A stretch of 64,000 bases of DNA, taken from NCBI GenBank assembly GCA_963794955.1, contig CAWCGF010000021.1:124001-188000 (forward strand), read 5' to 3'. This stretch comes from JAFDVL01 sp963794955. Its GTDB lineage: Bacteria; Acidobacteriota; Blastocatellia; RBC074. The notes beneath the pieces are model-generated. The model saw only the letters and a program-made list of their open reading frames with translations, was not told the origin of the DNA and did not search any database. Made by a program: the position numbers and the translations under genes. This document shows, piece after piece, positions 8,248-17,283 of this stretch. Numbering within the stretch: the stretch's first letter is position 1; each line of letters opens with the position of its first letter.

Positions 8248-10497
8248 ATGCTCAATACGTTTCGCCTGAAAGCTCTGTTCTTCGTGCTCGCACTGAGCGG
8301 CGGTGTGTGGGCGTTGGCCAATGATTTGCCGTTCAGCCAGGAGCGTCTGAATCATTGGGCCTACAAACCCGTGCAGAAACCGCCTGTGCCTGCAAGCAAA
8401 AATCGGACGTGGGTGAAAACTCCGGTGGACGCTTTCATCCTCAGGAAGCTGGAAGACAGCGGACTTGCGCCGTCCGCGCCCTCCGACAAAGTCACTCTGC
8501 TACGCCGCGCAACGTTTGATTTGACGGGCTTGCCGCCGACGCCGGCAGAGGTCGCAGCTTTCGTCAATGACCGTTCGCCGAAAGCCTTTGCGCGTGTGGT
8601 AGACCGTTTGCTCGCTAGTCCGCGTTATGGCGAGAAGTGGGCGCGGCACTGGCTGGATTTGGCGCGCTATGCGGAAACAGATGGTTTCAATGGAGACCAC
8701 ACGCGCCCGCACATCTGGCGTTACCGCGATTATGTGATTCGCGCATTCAACAGCGACAAGCCATACGACCGTTTCGTCAAAGAACAAATTGCGGGTGATG
8801 AATTATGGCCAGACGACGCGGACGCGCTGGTGGCGACGGGCTTTAATCGGCATTTCCCTGACGAATGGAATGCGCGCAATTTGCGGCAACGGCGGCAGGA
8901 GATTTTGAACGACATCACCGATACAGTCGGCTCGGCCTTGCTGGGTACGACGTATGCCTGCGCACGTTGTCACGATCACAAATTCGATGCGGTGCTGCAA
9001 AAGGATTATTACAAGCTGCAATCCTTCTTTGCAGCCATGCGAACGAAAGATGATTTCGTGCTGGCGTCCAAAGCCGAGCAGGCGGATTACGCAGCAAAAC
9101 TGGCCCTCTGGGAAGAAAAGATCAAATCAATTCGCGAGCAAATTGCTGTCGTCGAAGCGCCCGCATGGAAGTACTTCGATGAAGATGCGCTGGAGAAATA
9201 CCCCGAAGAAATTGATCAGGTGTTGACGATGCCGCCTGCCGAGCGCAGCCCGTTGCAATGGTCGTTCTATCACATGGCACGTTGGCAATATCAGTTTGCT
9301 CCCGGCGAAAACGGCAAGAACATCGAAGCCAGATTGAAAGGCGCGGAGAAAGAAACATGGCTGGCCTTGCGCAAACAACTGGCGGCTTTCGATGCGATCA
9401 AACCCAAGCCGCTGCCGCTCGGTTCAGGCATTACGGACATCGGGCGCGAAGCTCCGGCGCATCACTTGCTTAAAGGCGGAACCTACGATGCGTATGGCGC
9501 GGAAGTGCAACCGGGCGTGCTTTCAGTGATTGATCCGCGTCCGGCGACGATTACGCCGTGCGACAAAGCCGAAACGACGGGGCGGCGCACGGCGCTCGCC
9601 GAATGGCTGACCGATCCGAAAAATCCACTAGTCGCGCGTGTGATGGTCAATCGTTTGTGGCAGCACCATTTTGGGCGCGGAATTGTCGGCACGCCCAATG
9701 ATTTCGGAATGATGCGCGAAATGGAAACGCATCGGGAATTGTTGGACTGGCTAGCCGCGACCTTCGTTGAGCAGGGCTGGAGCCTAAAAAAAATGCATCG
9801 GCTGATGATGCTCTCAAACGCTTATCAGCAGTCAGCCGTCTTCAACGAACAGGCTGTGCAACGCGATGCCGACAATCAATGGCTCTGGCGCTATCGCCGT
9901 CATCGGTTGACCGGCGAAGAAGTGCGCGATGCGATTTTGCAGGTGAGCGGCACGCTCAATTGGCAAATGTACGGGCCTTCGATATACCCCGAAATTCCGC
10001 AAGAACTGAGCGGCGGATGGAAACGGGACGAACAAGCAGACCAGCAAAACCGCCGCAGCATTTATGTCTTCGTGCGGCGCAAGCTGCGCTTCCCACTGTT
10101 TCAGGCGTTTGATATGCCCGACACGCACGAAAGCTGCGGACGACGTAACGTCACCACAACCGCGCCGCAAGCCCTGAATTTATTGAATGACCCCGCCATC
10201 CTGCGCGCCGCGCAAGCCTTCGCCGGGCGCGTTGTGAAACAGGCAGGCGGCGACCTTGATAAACAAATTACGCTGGCCTATCAGTTGGCTTACAGTCGTG
10301 TGCCGACCGCCACTCAATTGCAAGCGGCGCGTGCTTTTATCCAGCAACAAACCGCCTTTGCCCGCGAACGGCGGAATACCAACGCGCCGCTCGCGCTGCT
10401 CGTGCCTGGGGCTGTGGGCGATGAGGCTGAGGCTGCTGCGCTGGTTGATTTCTGCCATACGCTCTTCAACGCGAATGAGTTTGTTTACGTGAACTGA
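8248..10497 (+). CDS. DUF1549/DUF1553 domain protein
   Basis: A 749-aa exported protein with an N-terminal signal segment (about 8-24). DUF1549 covers about 55-265 and DUF1553 about 445-720. These domains are widespread in Planctomycetes and Acidobacteria and usually occur next to a DUF1501 gene, as here (7-bp gap). Their function is not established. The DUF1549 part contains CARCH near residue 236, a CxxCH heme-type motif. The separate N-terminal cytochrome c domain of many relatives is absent. The two domains are joined by a charged segment with helical character. Gene and partner are intact although flanked by decayed genes, so both are probably still under selection. Confidence 0.85.
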   Translation: MLNTFRLKALFFVLALSGGVWALANDLPFSQERLNHWAYKPVQKPPVPASKNRTWVKTPVDAFILRKLEDSGLAPSAPSDKVTLLRRATFDLTGLPPTPAEVAAFVNDRSPKAFARVVDRLLASPRYGEKWARHWLDLARYAETDGFNGDHTRPHIWRYRDYVIRAFNSDKPYDRFVKEQIAGDELWPDDADALVATGFNRHFPDEWNARNLRQRRQEILNDITDTVGSALLGTTYACARCHDHKFDAVLQKDYYKLQSFFAAMRTKDDFVLASKAEQADYAAKLALWEEKIKSIREQIAVVEAPAWKYFDEDALEKYPEEIDQVLTMPPAERSPLQWSFYHMARWQYQFAPGENGKNIEARLKGAEKETWLALRKQLAAFDAIKPKPLPLGSGITDIGREAPAHHLLKGGTYDAYGAEVQPGVLSVIDPRPATITPCDKAETTGRRTALAEWLTDPKNPLVARVMVNRLWQHHFGRGIVGTPNDFGMMREMETHRELLDWLAATFVEQGWSLKKMHRLMMLSNAYQQSAVFNEQAVQRDADNQWLWRYRRHRLTGEEVRDAILQVSGTLNWQMYGPSIYPEIPQELSGGWKRDEQADQQNRRSIYVFVRRKLRFPLFQAFDMPDTHESCGRRNVTTTAPQALNLLNDPAILRAAQAFAGRVVKQAGGDLDKQITLAYQLAYSRVPTATQLQAARAFIQQQTAFARERRNTNAPLALLVPGAVGDEAEAAALVDFCHTLFNANEFVYVN

Positions 10498-10504
10498 GAG
10501 ACGA

Positions 10505-11959
10505 ATGATGAAGAACGAAAGAGAGTTTCATGCTGATGTGCTGCGCCGCCGTCGCAACTTCCTGCAACAATCCAGCGCCGGGCTTTCTGCCCTCGCGTTA
10601 GCCGCAATTCTTGGTGAAGACGGATTCGCCGCCGATGGCACGAAAACACCGCTTGACCCGCTCGCGCCGAAAAAGCCGGATCACCGTGTGCGCGCAAAAT
10701 CCGTGATCTGGTTGTTTATGGAAGGCGGCCCGTCGCATTTGGACACTTTCGATCCGAAACCCGAACTGCTCAAACTCGCGGGCAAGCCGATGCCGGAATC
10801 GTTCGGTCGTCCGATCACGGCGATGGGCACGGGGGGAAATACGATTATGCCGAGCCAGCGCGTCTTCAAGAATTACGGGCAAAGCGGCATCCCGGTGAGC
10901 GACTGGCTGCCCAACATCGCCAAGCATGTAGACGACTTGGCCGTGCTGCGTTCCTGCTGGGCGGATGGCTTGAATCACGTCGGCTCGGTCTGTCAGATGA
11001 ATACCGGCTCCATTCTGGCCGGACGCCCTTCACTCGGCGCGTGGGCGACCTATGGGTTGGGGACGGCGAATCAGAACCTGCCGACATATGTTGTGCTGGC
11101 GGATGGCGAAGGCATCTTTGGCGGGCCGAACAACTGGAGCGCGGGCTTTTTGCCTGCGGTTTATCAAGGGACACAATTTCGCACGGGCGCGAATCCGGTG
11201 CTGTACGTCAAAACGCCTGCCAACATTGGCGACAATCAACAGCGCAACAAGATTCAATTTATCACGCAACTGAATCAGGGATACTCCGCCGACAAACCCG
11301 AAGACACGGAATTGCTGGCGCGACTCAACTCCTACGAACTGGCCTATCGCATGCAAGCCGCCGCGCCCGAAGCCGTTGACTTGACGAAAGAATCCGAAGC
11401 GACCAAAAAACTCTATGGCATTGGCAACCCTGTGACCGACAAATATGGCACGATGTGCTTACTCGCGCGGCGTCTGGTCGAACGCGATGTGCGCTTCATC
11501 CAACTCTACTCCGGCGCGGGCAGCAAATGGGATTCGCATACTGATATGGAAGGCAACCACGCAAAGATGTGTGCTTCCAGCGATCTGCCCGTAGCGGGTT
11601 TGCTGACCGATTTGAAAGCGCGCGGCTTGCTCGATGACACGCTGGTCATCTGGGGTGGCGAATTCGGGCGGACGCCCTTCAACGAGAAGGGCGACGGACG
11701 CGATCATAACCCGTGGGGCTTCACGATGTGGATGGCAGGCGCAGGCATCAAAGGCGGGCAAATCATCGGTGCGACGGATGAAATCGGATTGAAGGCGATT
11801 GAGAAACGCGCGCACGTCCACGATATTCACGCCACAATTCTGCATCTGATGGGGTTGAATCAATTCAAAACCGCATATAAACATAATGGGCGCATGGAAG
11901 TGCCAACATTGGTGGAGGGGCGTGTGATTCGTGAACTGGTTTCATCAGCGCAATCGTGA
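10505..11959 (+). CDS. DUF1501 domain protein (Tat-exported, alkaline phosphatase/sulfatase-like fold)
   Basis: A 484-aa protein with a Tat-like leader (RRRRNFLQQSSAG, about 14-26). After about residue 55 comes the DUF1501 domain, related to the sulfatase/alkaline phosphatase superfamily: the GGPSHLDTFDPKPE motif near 77-90, and a WGGEFGRTPF segment near 385 that carries metal-ligand-type residues. The substrate is unknown. It is paired with the DUF1549/DUF1553 gene directly upstream, a conserved arrangement suggesting that the two exported proteins act together. The SGNH hydrolase gene follows. Two ATG codons in a row (10505, 10508) could start translation, with the same result. Confidence 0.88.
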   Translation: MMKNEREFHADVLRRRRNFLQQSSAGLSALALAAILGEDGFAADGTKTPLDPLAPKKPDHRVRAKSVIWLFMEGGPSHLDTFDPKPELLKLAGKPMPESFGRPITAMGTGGNTIMPSQRVFKNYGQSGIPVSDWLPNIAKHVDDLAVLRSCWADGLNHVGSVCQMNTGSILAGRPSLGAWATYGLGTANQNLPTYVVLADGEGIFGGPNNWSAGFLPAVYQGTQFRTGANPVLYVKTPANIGDNQQRNKIQFITQLNQGYSADKPEDTELLARLNSYELAYRMQAAAPEAVDLTKESEATKKLYGIGNPVTDKYGTMCLLARRLVERDVRFIQLYSGAGSKWDSHTDMEGNHAKMCASSDLPVAGLLTDLKARGLLDDTLVIWGGEFGRTPFNEKGDGRDHNPWGFTMWMAGAGIKGGQIIGATDEIGLKAIEKRAHVHDIHATILHLMGLNQFKTAYKHNGRMEVPTLVEGRVIRELVSSAQS

Positions 11960-12008
11960 TGAGACTGCCGCCCCCTGCTTGCACAGGGAAGACTGCTATG
12001 AAGATGAT

Positions 12009-12743
12009 ATGGCAAACTTTTTTTTAGTAATTGTGTTGTTTACCTGCCTTCCCCTGACCTGCCTGAAAGAAACAAGCGCGCAAGTAAGCCGTTCCGGTTC
12101 TCCGGCGGTTTCCAACTTGCCGACGTTATTCGTGATTGGCGATAGCATTTCGATTCAGTATGGCCCGTATCTGGAAAAATATGTGCAGGGCGTCTGGCGC
12201 TATGACCGCAAGAGTGATGATGGGCAAGCCGCCAAAAACCTTGACGTACCTGTCGGTGCCAACGGCGGCGATTCTCGCATGGTGCTCGAATATCTAGGGC
12301 TGAAACTGAAGGATAAAGGCTTTCGCCCTGATGTGTTGCTTCTGAACTGCGGCTTGCACGACATCAAACGCAACCCACAAACGAATGTCATTCAGGTCAC
12401 GGCTGACGATTATCGTCGCCATCTGGAAACCATCATTCAGCTTTTGCAGGCACGTGGCATCGCACTCATCTGGATGCGCACAACGCCTGTGGAAGATGAA
12501 CGTCACAACAGCCGCTCGCAAGCTTTCAAACGCTATGCCCGCGACCTTGACGAATATAATCGCCTTGCCGATGCGGTGATGGCGCGCCACAAAATTCCGG
12601 CCATTGATTTATACACCTTCAGCAAAACCCTCGGCAGCGAACATTTTATTGACCACGTTCATTACAACGAAACGGCGCGTGCGTTGCAGGCAGCGCACAT
12701 TGCGGGCTTTCTGCGTGCTTACGCCGCGCCTGCACAAAAATAA
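12009..12743 (+). CDS. SGNH/GDSL-type esterase, exported
   Basis: A 244-aa hydrolase with a signal peptide (hydrophobic 3-19). I chose the ATG at 12009 because the upstream in-frame extension (to 11931) overlaps the DUF1501 gene and would put 26 polar residues before the signal. Block I is VIGDSIS with nucleophile Ser46. The Gly/Asn oxyanion blocks are NGGDS and NCGLHD, and block V is DHVH (about 214-217) with the catalytic Asp and His. It probably removes acyl groups from polysaccharide or a similar substrate; no substrate can be read from the sequence. It may be co-transcribed with the DUF1549 and DUF1501 genes. Confidence 0.85.
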   Translation: MANFFLVIVLFTCLPLTCLKETSAQVSRSGSPAVSNLPTLFVIGDSISIQYGPYLEKYVQGVWRYDRKSDDGQAAKNLDVPVGANGGDSRMVLEYLGLKLKDKGFRPDVLLLNCGLHDIKRNPQTNVIQVTADDYRRHLETIIQLLQARGIALIWMRTTPVEDERHNSRSQAFKRYARDLDEYNRLADAVMARHKIPAIDLYTFSKTLGSEHFIDHVHYNETARALQAAHIAGFLRAYAAPAQK

Positions 12744-12775
12744 GCTGGGACGAATTCATTCACATAACAACAATT

Positions 12776-13324
12776 ATGAAAGCAATCTTAATCAAAGACC
12801 TCGCCTTGGATTCTGTCACTATACCGCATCTATACGGCGAACCGAGCCAGCACATTATCGTGCGCCTGCGGGCCGAAGATGGTACGACAGGCTGGGGTGA
12901 AATCTCCGACGTCTCGCATTTGCCTGCGATGATGCCGGATGTGCGCGATCTGGAAAGCTGTTTGGGCGCGTTGCTCATCGGGCGCGATGCAATGAATCTA
13001 AATCAGATCGAAGACGCTATGCAGGAGAACTTTCCCGGCTCGCGCTTTCACGGGAAAGCCGTGCTGGCACGCGCTGGCGTAAGCATCGCCGCGCACGATC
13101 TGAAGGCGCGGCTGTTAGGCATCCCCGTTTATGACCTGCTCGGCGGCAAACGGCGCGAGCGGATTCCGATTTGTTATCCGATCTTTCGCCTGAAAAGCCG
13201 CGCTGATGTGGCGGATCGTGTGCGGCTGGTCAAAGAGCAGTTTCACAAAGGTTTCACTGCGTTTCGGTTTTATTTCTGGCCTCTGATGATGCCGAATGGA
13301 TCACGGGCAGTTGGCTCACAGTAG
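12776..13324 (+). pseudogene. enolase-superfamily (mandelate racemase/muconate lactonising) gene, N-terminal stump
   Basis: Codes for 182 residues. The first about 165 form the N-terminal capping domain and the start of the barrel of a mandelate racemase/muconate lactonising enzyme: HIIVRLRAEDGTTGWGE, HGKAVLARAGVSIAAHDLKARLLG, PVYDLLGG, and the beginning of the KGFTAFRF strand. The usual family length is about 370-400 residues, and all catalytic barrel residues (the Lys and the three acidic metal ligands) are missing. The last 16 codons come from foreign sequence: the same DNA in another frame codes for the tail of a short-chain dehydrogenase (13273-13377). It was probably a sugar-acid dehydratase or racemase before truncation. 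Confidence 0.75.
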
Positions 13325-13377
13325 ATGGCGGACGTGATGCTGCATTGGTTGACTTATCAGATTTAAGAGACGAGTAA
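13273..13377 (+). pseudogene. short-chain dehydrogenase (SDR), C-terminal fragment
   Basis: In the frame starting at 13273 the DNA codes for FLASDDAEWITGSWLTVDGG and about 14 more residues to a TAA at 13375-13377. This is the usual end of classical SDR proteins (compare the FLASDEANYVTGSTYYVDGG tail of the gene at 42913). The rest of the SDR is gone. The fragment joins the enolase-superfamily stump out of frame, which marks a deletion or recombination junction near 13270. Confidence 0.8.
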
Positions 13378-13600
13378 ACACTGAGGCCACCAACTATGAA
13401 ACTGAACTGCACGGCCTCTGGCGAAAGAAACAAATGGAGCAAAACGAGGGACTGCCTATATCTTCAATGACATCTCTGTCTATGACGCACCCATTGTCAG
13501 GGCAGACAAAATTGATACCCAATCGCTGATAGCCGTTCATCGGAGAGATAGAAATGATTTTCTATGGTTTTAATATAGTCTTTGCCGAGAGGAGTTGTAG
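13378..13600 (+). other. unassigned stretch between gene remnants
   Basis: No intact gene. The frame from about 13448 to the TAA at 13571-13573 reads like protein (AYIFNDISVYDAPIVRADK and onwards) and may be another remnant, but I cannot assign it. An AGAGGAG ribosome site at 13588-13594 belongs to the following TMEM175 remnant. Confidence 0.35.
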
Positions 13601-13828
13601 GTGGGGAAAAATCGCCTGGAAGCGTTTAGCGATGGTGTGATTGCCTCCGTTATTACACTTATGGTCTTGGAGATGAAGATTCCCCACGGAGAGGACCTCG
13701 CTTCGCTGCGGCCTCTGTTTCCTGTCTTTGTCAGTTACATCCTGAGTTTCGTGTAAATCGGTATTTACTGGAACAATCATCACCATTTGATGCACGCCAT
13801 TTGACAAGTGAATGGGCCGACGTTGTCT
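13601..13828 (+). pseudogene. TMEM175 (DUF1211) family potassium-channel gene, broken
   Basis: Starts with a good ribosome site (AGAGGAG) and a GTG at 13601. The translation GKNRLEAFSDGVIA, then ITLMVLEMKIPHG, is the first transmembrane helix of bacterial TMEM175 channels, with the hallmark FSDGVIA motif. It is followed by LFPVFVSYILSFV and IYWNNHHHLMHA of the second helix and loop. In-frame stops interrupt it at 13754-13756 (TAA) and 13802-13804 (TGA), and the remaining helices are absent. The gene is below the length limit of simple ORF searches. The normal protein has about 200 residues and six helices; nothing functional can be made here. Confidence 0.8.
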
Positions 13829-13871
13829 AAAACAAAACAGGGAACGTGAATTTATGGATGCACGCTCCCTG
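13825..13871 (-). terminator. intrinsic terminator of the beta-helix gene
   Basis: On the minus strand a stem of 10 paired bases (CAGGGA plus CGTG, one mismatch) with a loop of about 12 bases is followed by TTTTGTTTTAG. It lies about 36 bases after the stop codon of the beta-helix protein. Arms: 13838-13848 and 13861-13871. Confidence 0.7.
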
Positions 13872-13906
13872 AAACAAGGACTTTTATTCGTTTATCTGTA
13901 ATTCCG

Positions 13907-16744
13907 CTAGCAGACGGGGGTGATGATGGGAATTGTAATCGTCGAAGTCGTTAGCCCCGTCTTATGTAAGGTGCGAATGCCTTTCCAAGTGGCTGTACGT
14001 GGCGTCATAATCAACCCGACCGCCGCGCCGACGTTGAACTTCAGCAACCCGGCCTGGCCTGACTTGATGAGATTGCCTAGTCCGTTCGGTACACGTGGGC
14101 TCGCAGTGCTGATGGTGGCCCGTGCCTGACACGTACCAATTAGCCAGTTATTGAAACTGCCGAACACCTCCTTTTCGTTGAAGGCTTGTCCGGTGCCCAC
14201 TTGGCCCGCACCGCTCATTTGACTGGTCGTCAAATCACCGCGCAAACCTACCGTTACAATTTGCTGCCCGGCGGCATCCAGCGGACTTTGAATCTCCACC
14301 GCCAATTGGCTTGGCACGGCATCGTAGCTACCGCCATCGAAGAACAAGGTTGCAACCCCATTGCCAATAGCTGCTACCGCGGCGGAGTTTGCCCGGAAAG
14401 CTTCAGCCCCATAGTTGTCTACATAATCCCCGTCACGCACAAACGCATTGCCAATCAGCGAGTTATTTCGAATCGGATTCCCGTTTGCATTCACTGCCAC
14501 AGCCAATAACCAGCCAGTCATTTCAGGATCATATTCCGACGTCTTAAACGAGAAGCTGGCGTTGGGGGTAAGGCACAGAAATAGATCGGCCTGATTACAA
14601 CTCGTGCCATCAATAAAGAAAATATGGACGATGGTTTGCTGCTCCCCAATATTACTGATGCTTAAGCGGGTATCGTTCTGTAACGCCACATTCGATGTGT
14701 AATAGGGGAAGACCAGCACCGAGCCAGCTTTCTGATCACTGATCGCCGTATTGGCGGGTTGATTAAGTGACGGGCAGTTGAGCAGGGTGCAGGCTGTTAC
14801 CATTGCATTGGTGTCAAACATGCCATTGTTGTCTATATCCAATTGTCCGGTTGAGATGATACAAAGATTCGTTCCCAGCGGTGTTCCATTGGCAACCCTA
14901 ACTTTGTAATCAACCACCACCGATTGCAGCGCTGGGATAGTTCCAGTAACTGTCACTGCATTATTGGTGATGGTGCAGTTGCCAAGAGAAGAAACACACG
15001 TGCCCGGGACACCGCTGAGGGGGGCGAGAATGGGGGCCGTGAAGGAAAAGCCAGCCGGATTATTATTAGGATTTACTAGTTCTGCGTGAACATTCAAGGT
15101 GTTGTTGTCACCCGTACAGATAAGGGGGTCAGAAATGCTGGAATTAAAGCCAGCAATGGTGATAAGAGTCGAAACGGTTTGTCCATCCACTGTGGTCGAA
15201 GCCGAACCCATACCGCTCATGGTTGCCGTATAGGTGGACATAGCCAGGCCCGAGGTCGTAGTGGTATTAGTCGGCGCGACCGTGCCGAGCGTTCCCGCAA
15301 ATGCTACTGGGGTGCCGTTGGGGATGGTGCCGGAGGTATTCGCGTTTGCTGAGTTGATGGTAAGGTCAGCGGTTAGGTCGGAATTTCCGCCCACCGAGAG
15401 CAGGTTAGGTACTGCCGTGAGGCCGAGCACCAGCCAGGGAGTTGCATCAGTATTACCGGTTATACCATTCGCTGTTCCAGCACAACCGGTGCCTCCCGCA
15501 CCTGGGCCGTAATTGCAGCCCCACCAGTTATTTTCGGCGTTCACCAGCGCCGCTCCATTCCAAACGATGCCGTTGGTATTACTTACAATGCGGTTGAAAT
15601 GCGCCTGCGTTCCGGTAGCGGAATGCCCCGCACCAGCTACGTCACCAAAGAAACCACGCTCCGTGTCTCGGAGGTTATTGCTGGTGATAGTAGCGTTGGT
15701 CACCAGCCCTCGGAATCTAATCCCGTTGCTGGTGGCGGCATCCGTGCCAACAATGTTGTTGCCAGTAATGACCGGGTTCTCAATTGCGCCGAGAACTCCG
15801 GTCGCGTCGGTCGTATCGTTCAAGAGTGCGATACCGCTCCTGCCTGCTCCCAGTTGAGTAATCACATTATTGGTGATTTGAACGTTTGTATATTTGCCAA
15901 AGCGAGAGGGGCCGGACACAAACATAGGGGCTGTGTTGAAAGTAATTGCCGTGGCGTTCGGGCTGTTGATCGTGTTATCAGCCACACGCTGCAAAGTCGT
16001 AACGTCAATTGACTCGTAGGTCATGTTGAAGTAGGACGAACTGGTCCCCGTGACGGAGATTGTATTGTGATGGAAATCAGTCGAATTCAGTGGCTCCTCA
16101 ATCAAAACTCCGTTAAAGGCCACGTTGGTGATTTCATTGTGGTCGAAGACAATTGCTCCGCGAGATCGGTAGGAATAAATGCCGTTGTCGCCGGAGTTAA
16201 CCCCAAGGATTTTGTTATTTGAAATCGTTGCAGTTGTGGCTGGATCAAGGGGCTTGGCGAAGATGGCGACTTTGGTTCCTCCGCCTGTGCCGGGGTTCGT
16301 TACCGTAAAGCCCGAGAACAATACGTTTCCCGTGTCGCCTAGCGGTGTCTCTATACGCACTAATCCCCCTGTGGGAGGAGCGGCGGCCAAACCGTCAATG
16401 ATCGTTGTGGCCGCACCAGCGCCAATGACGTTCAATGACTTGTTGATTAAGACCTGCGGTCCGTTGTACGTCCCTGCGGCTACATTGATCGTGTCACCCG
16501 CCATGGCTTGGAGAATCGCGTAATTGATCGTCAAACACGGCGCACCTGCCATGGAGCAGTCGGTATTGTCCACGCCAGTGGTCGCGACGAAACGGCTAGC
16601 GAAGAAAGCGGCTTTGGCCGGGCGCATGAATTTCAGTTCCTGGCTGGCAACAAGCGCAACCAAGCCGATTAACATAATCAAGAGCAGCCAGCGGCTTAGC
16701 CAGTGCGAGTAACGGGTGTGTGAGAAAGTTGTGAGGGCACGCAT
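13907..16744 (-). CDS. large secreted parallel beta-helix (PbH1) repeat protein
   Basis: A 945-aa exported protein. The basic N-terminus is followed by a hydrophobic segment (about 18-35). Residues about 55-420 form a right-handed parallel beta-helix: a pectate-lyase-like start (PCLTINYAILQAMAGDTINVAAGTYNG) followed by many turns with ITNN/ISNNKI-type Asn ladders. About 440-530 is an Ig-like repeat (Big_1 type, GTLGTVAPTNTTTTSG). About 530-650 is a second beta-sandwich with a CTGDNN...CVSSLGNC disulfide-like pattern. The C-terminal about 270 residues (VFPYYTSNVALQNDTRLSISN) resemble domains of acidobacterial surface proteins of unknown role. No sorting signal is seen. It could bind or cleave polysaccharide; no catalytic residues can be assigned. 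Confidence 0.75.
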   Translation of the reverse strand: MRALTTFSHTRYSHWLSRWLLLIMLIGLVALVASQELKFMRPAKAAFFASRFVATTGVDNTDCSMAGAPCLTINYAILQAMAGDTINVAAGTYNGPQVLINKSLNVIGAGAATTIIDGLAAAPPTGGLVRIETPLGDTGNVLFSGFTVTNPGTGGGTKVAIFAKPLDPATTATISNNKILGVNSGDNGIYSYRSRGAIVFDHNEITNVAFNGVLIEEPLNSTDFHHNTISVTGTSSSYFNMTYESIDVTTLQRVADNTINSPNATAITFNTAPMFVSGPSRFGKYTNVQITNNVITQLGAGRSGIALLNDTTDATGVLGAIENPVITGNNIVGTDAATSNGIRFRGLVTNATITSNNLRDTERGFFGDVAGAGHSATGTQAHFNRIVSNTNGIVWNGAALVNAENNWWGCNYGPGAGGTGCAGTANGITGNTDATPWLVLGLTAVPNLLSVGGNSDLTADLTINSANANTSGTIPNGTPVAFAGTLGTVAPTNTTTTSGLAMSTYTATMSGMGSASTTVDGQTVSTLITIAGFNSSISDPLICTGDNNTLNVHAELVNPNNNPAGFSFTAPILAPLSGVPGTCVSSLGNCTITNNAVTVTGTIPALQSVVVDYKVRVANGTPLGTNLCIISTGQLDIDNNGMFDTNAMVTACTLLNCPSLNQPANTAISDQKAGSVLVFPYYTSNVALQNDTRLSISNIGEQQTIVHIFFIDGTSCNQADLFLCLTPNASFSFKTSEYDPEMTGWLLAVAVNANGNPIRNNSLIGNAFVRDGDYVDNYGAEAFRANSAAVAAIGNGVATLFFDGGSYDAVPSQLAVEIQSPLDAAGQQIVTVGLRGDLTTSQMSGAGQVGTGQAFNEKEVFGSFNNWLIGTCQARATISTASPRVPNGLGNLIKSGQAGLLKFNVGAAVGLIMTPRTATWKGIRTLHKTGLTTSTITIPIITPVC

Positions 16745-17283
16745 ACTACATATCTCCTGTCGGTAAGATCGGCCTAAGTGAGGACGATGGTGTAAGCTAA
16801 TACAATTTGGCAGAAACTGGAGCTTAGTTTCGCTACCAAAACTGTTTGTGACTTAATCGAAATGGCGTTTAGAAAACAATTAAGGTAAAGACAATCCTTA
16901 CTCCAATTACCAAGGCTGGGGGCGATAATGTGCTGAGGCAAGAGTGAGGACGACTCTAACGGTTATTTATCTAACTAAACTATAGAGGGAAGTGAGAAGA
17001 GTTCCCCCGCAGAATAACCTTACTGCCCAATGATAATCAGCAAGACAAGACATTCTGGGGATTCTATGGCAAAAGCGACATAGTAATCGCTAAGCTTTAT
17101 AAAACATAAAACCGATCCCTCGTAGCTGTCAGGGTTCTGTGATATTTGTGATTTGCCGGATCTGAGAAAACTCAACAGCGTTTGCGAATATAAGAAGTTT
17201 CTTAGAACAGGTCAAGCCCTTTCTTTTAAAAATGACCAAAATATTGCGTGGGACAAGGTTTTTTCTTTTTCTACCGGGCAAGA
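16745..17283. other. intergenic region, no gene seen
   Basis: 539 bp, AT-rich, upstream of the beta-helix gene and downstream of the OPT transporter, both on the minus strand. I see no coding frame, no clear hairpin and no repeat. The promoter of the beta-helix gene should lie at the left end; AGGAGATA, on the minus strand just before its ATG, is a plausible ribosome site. Confidence 0.5.
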
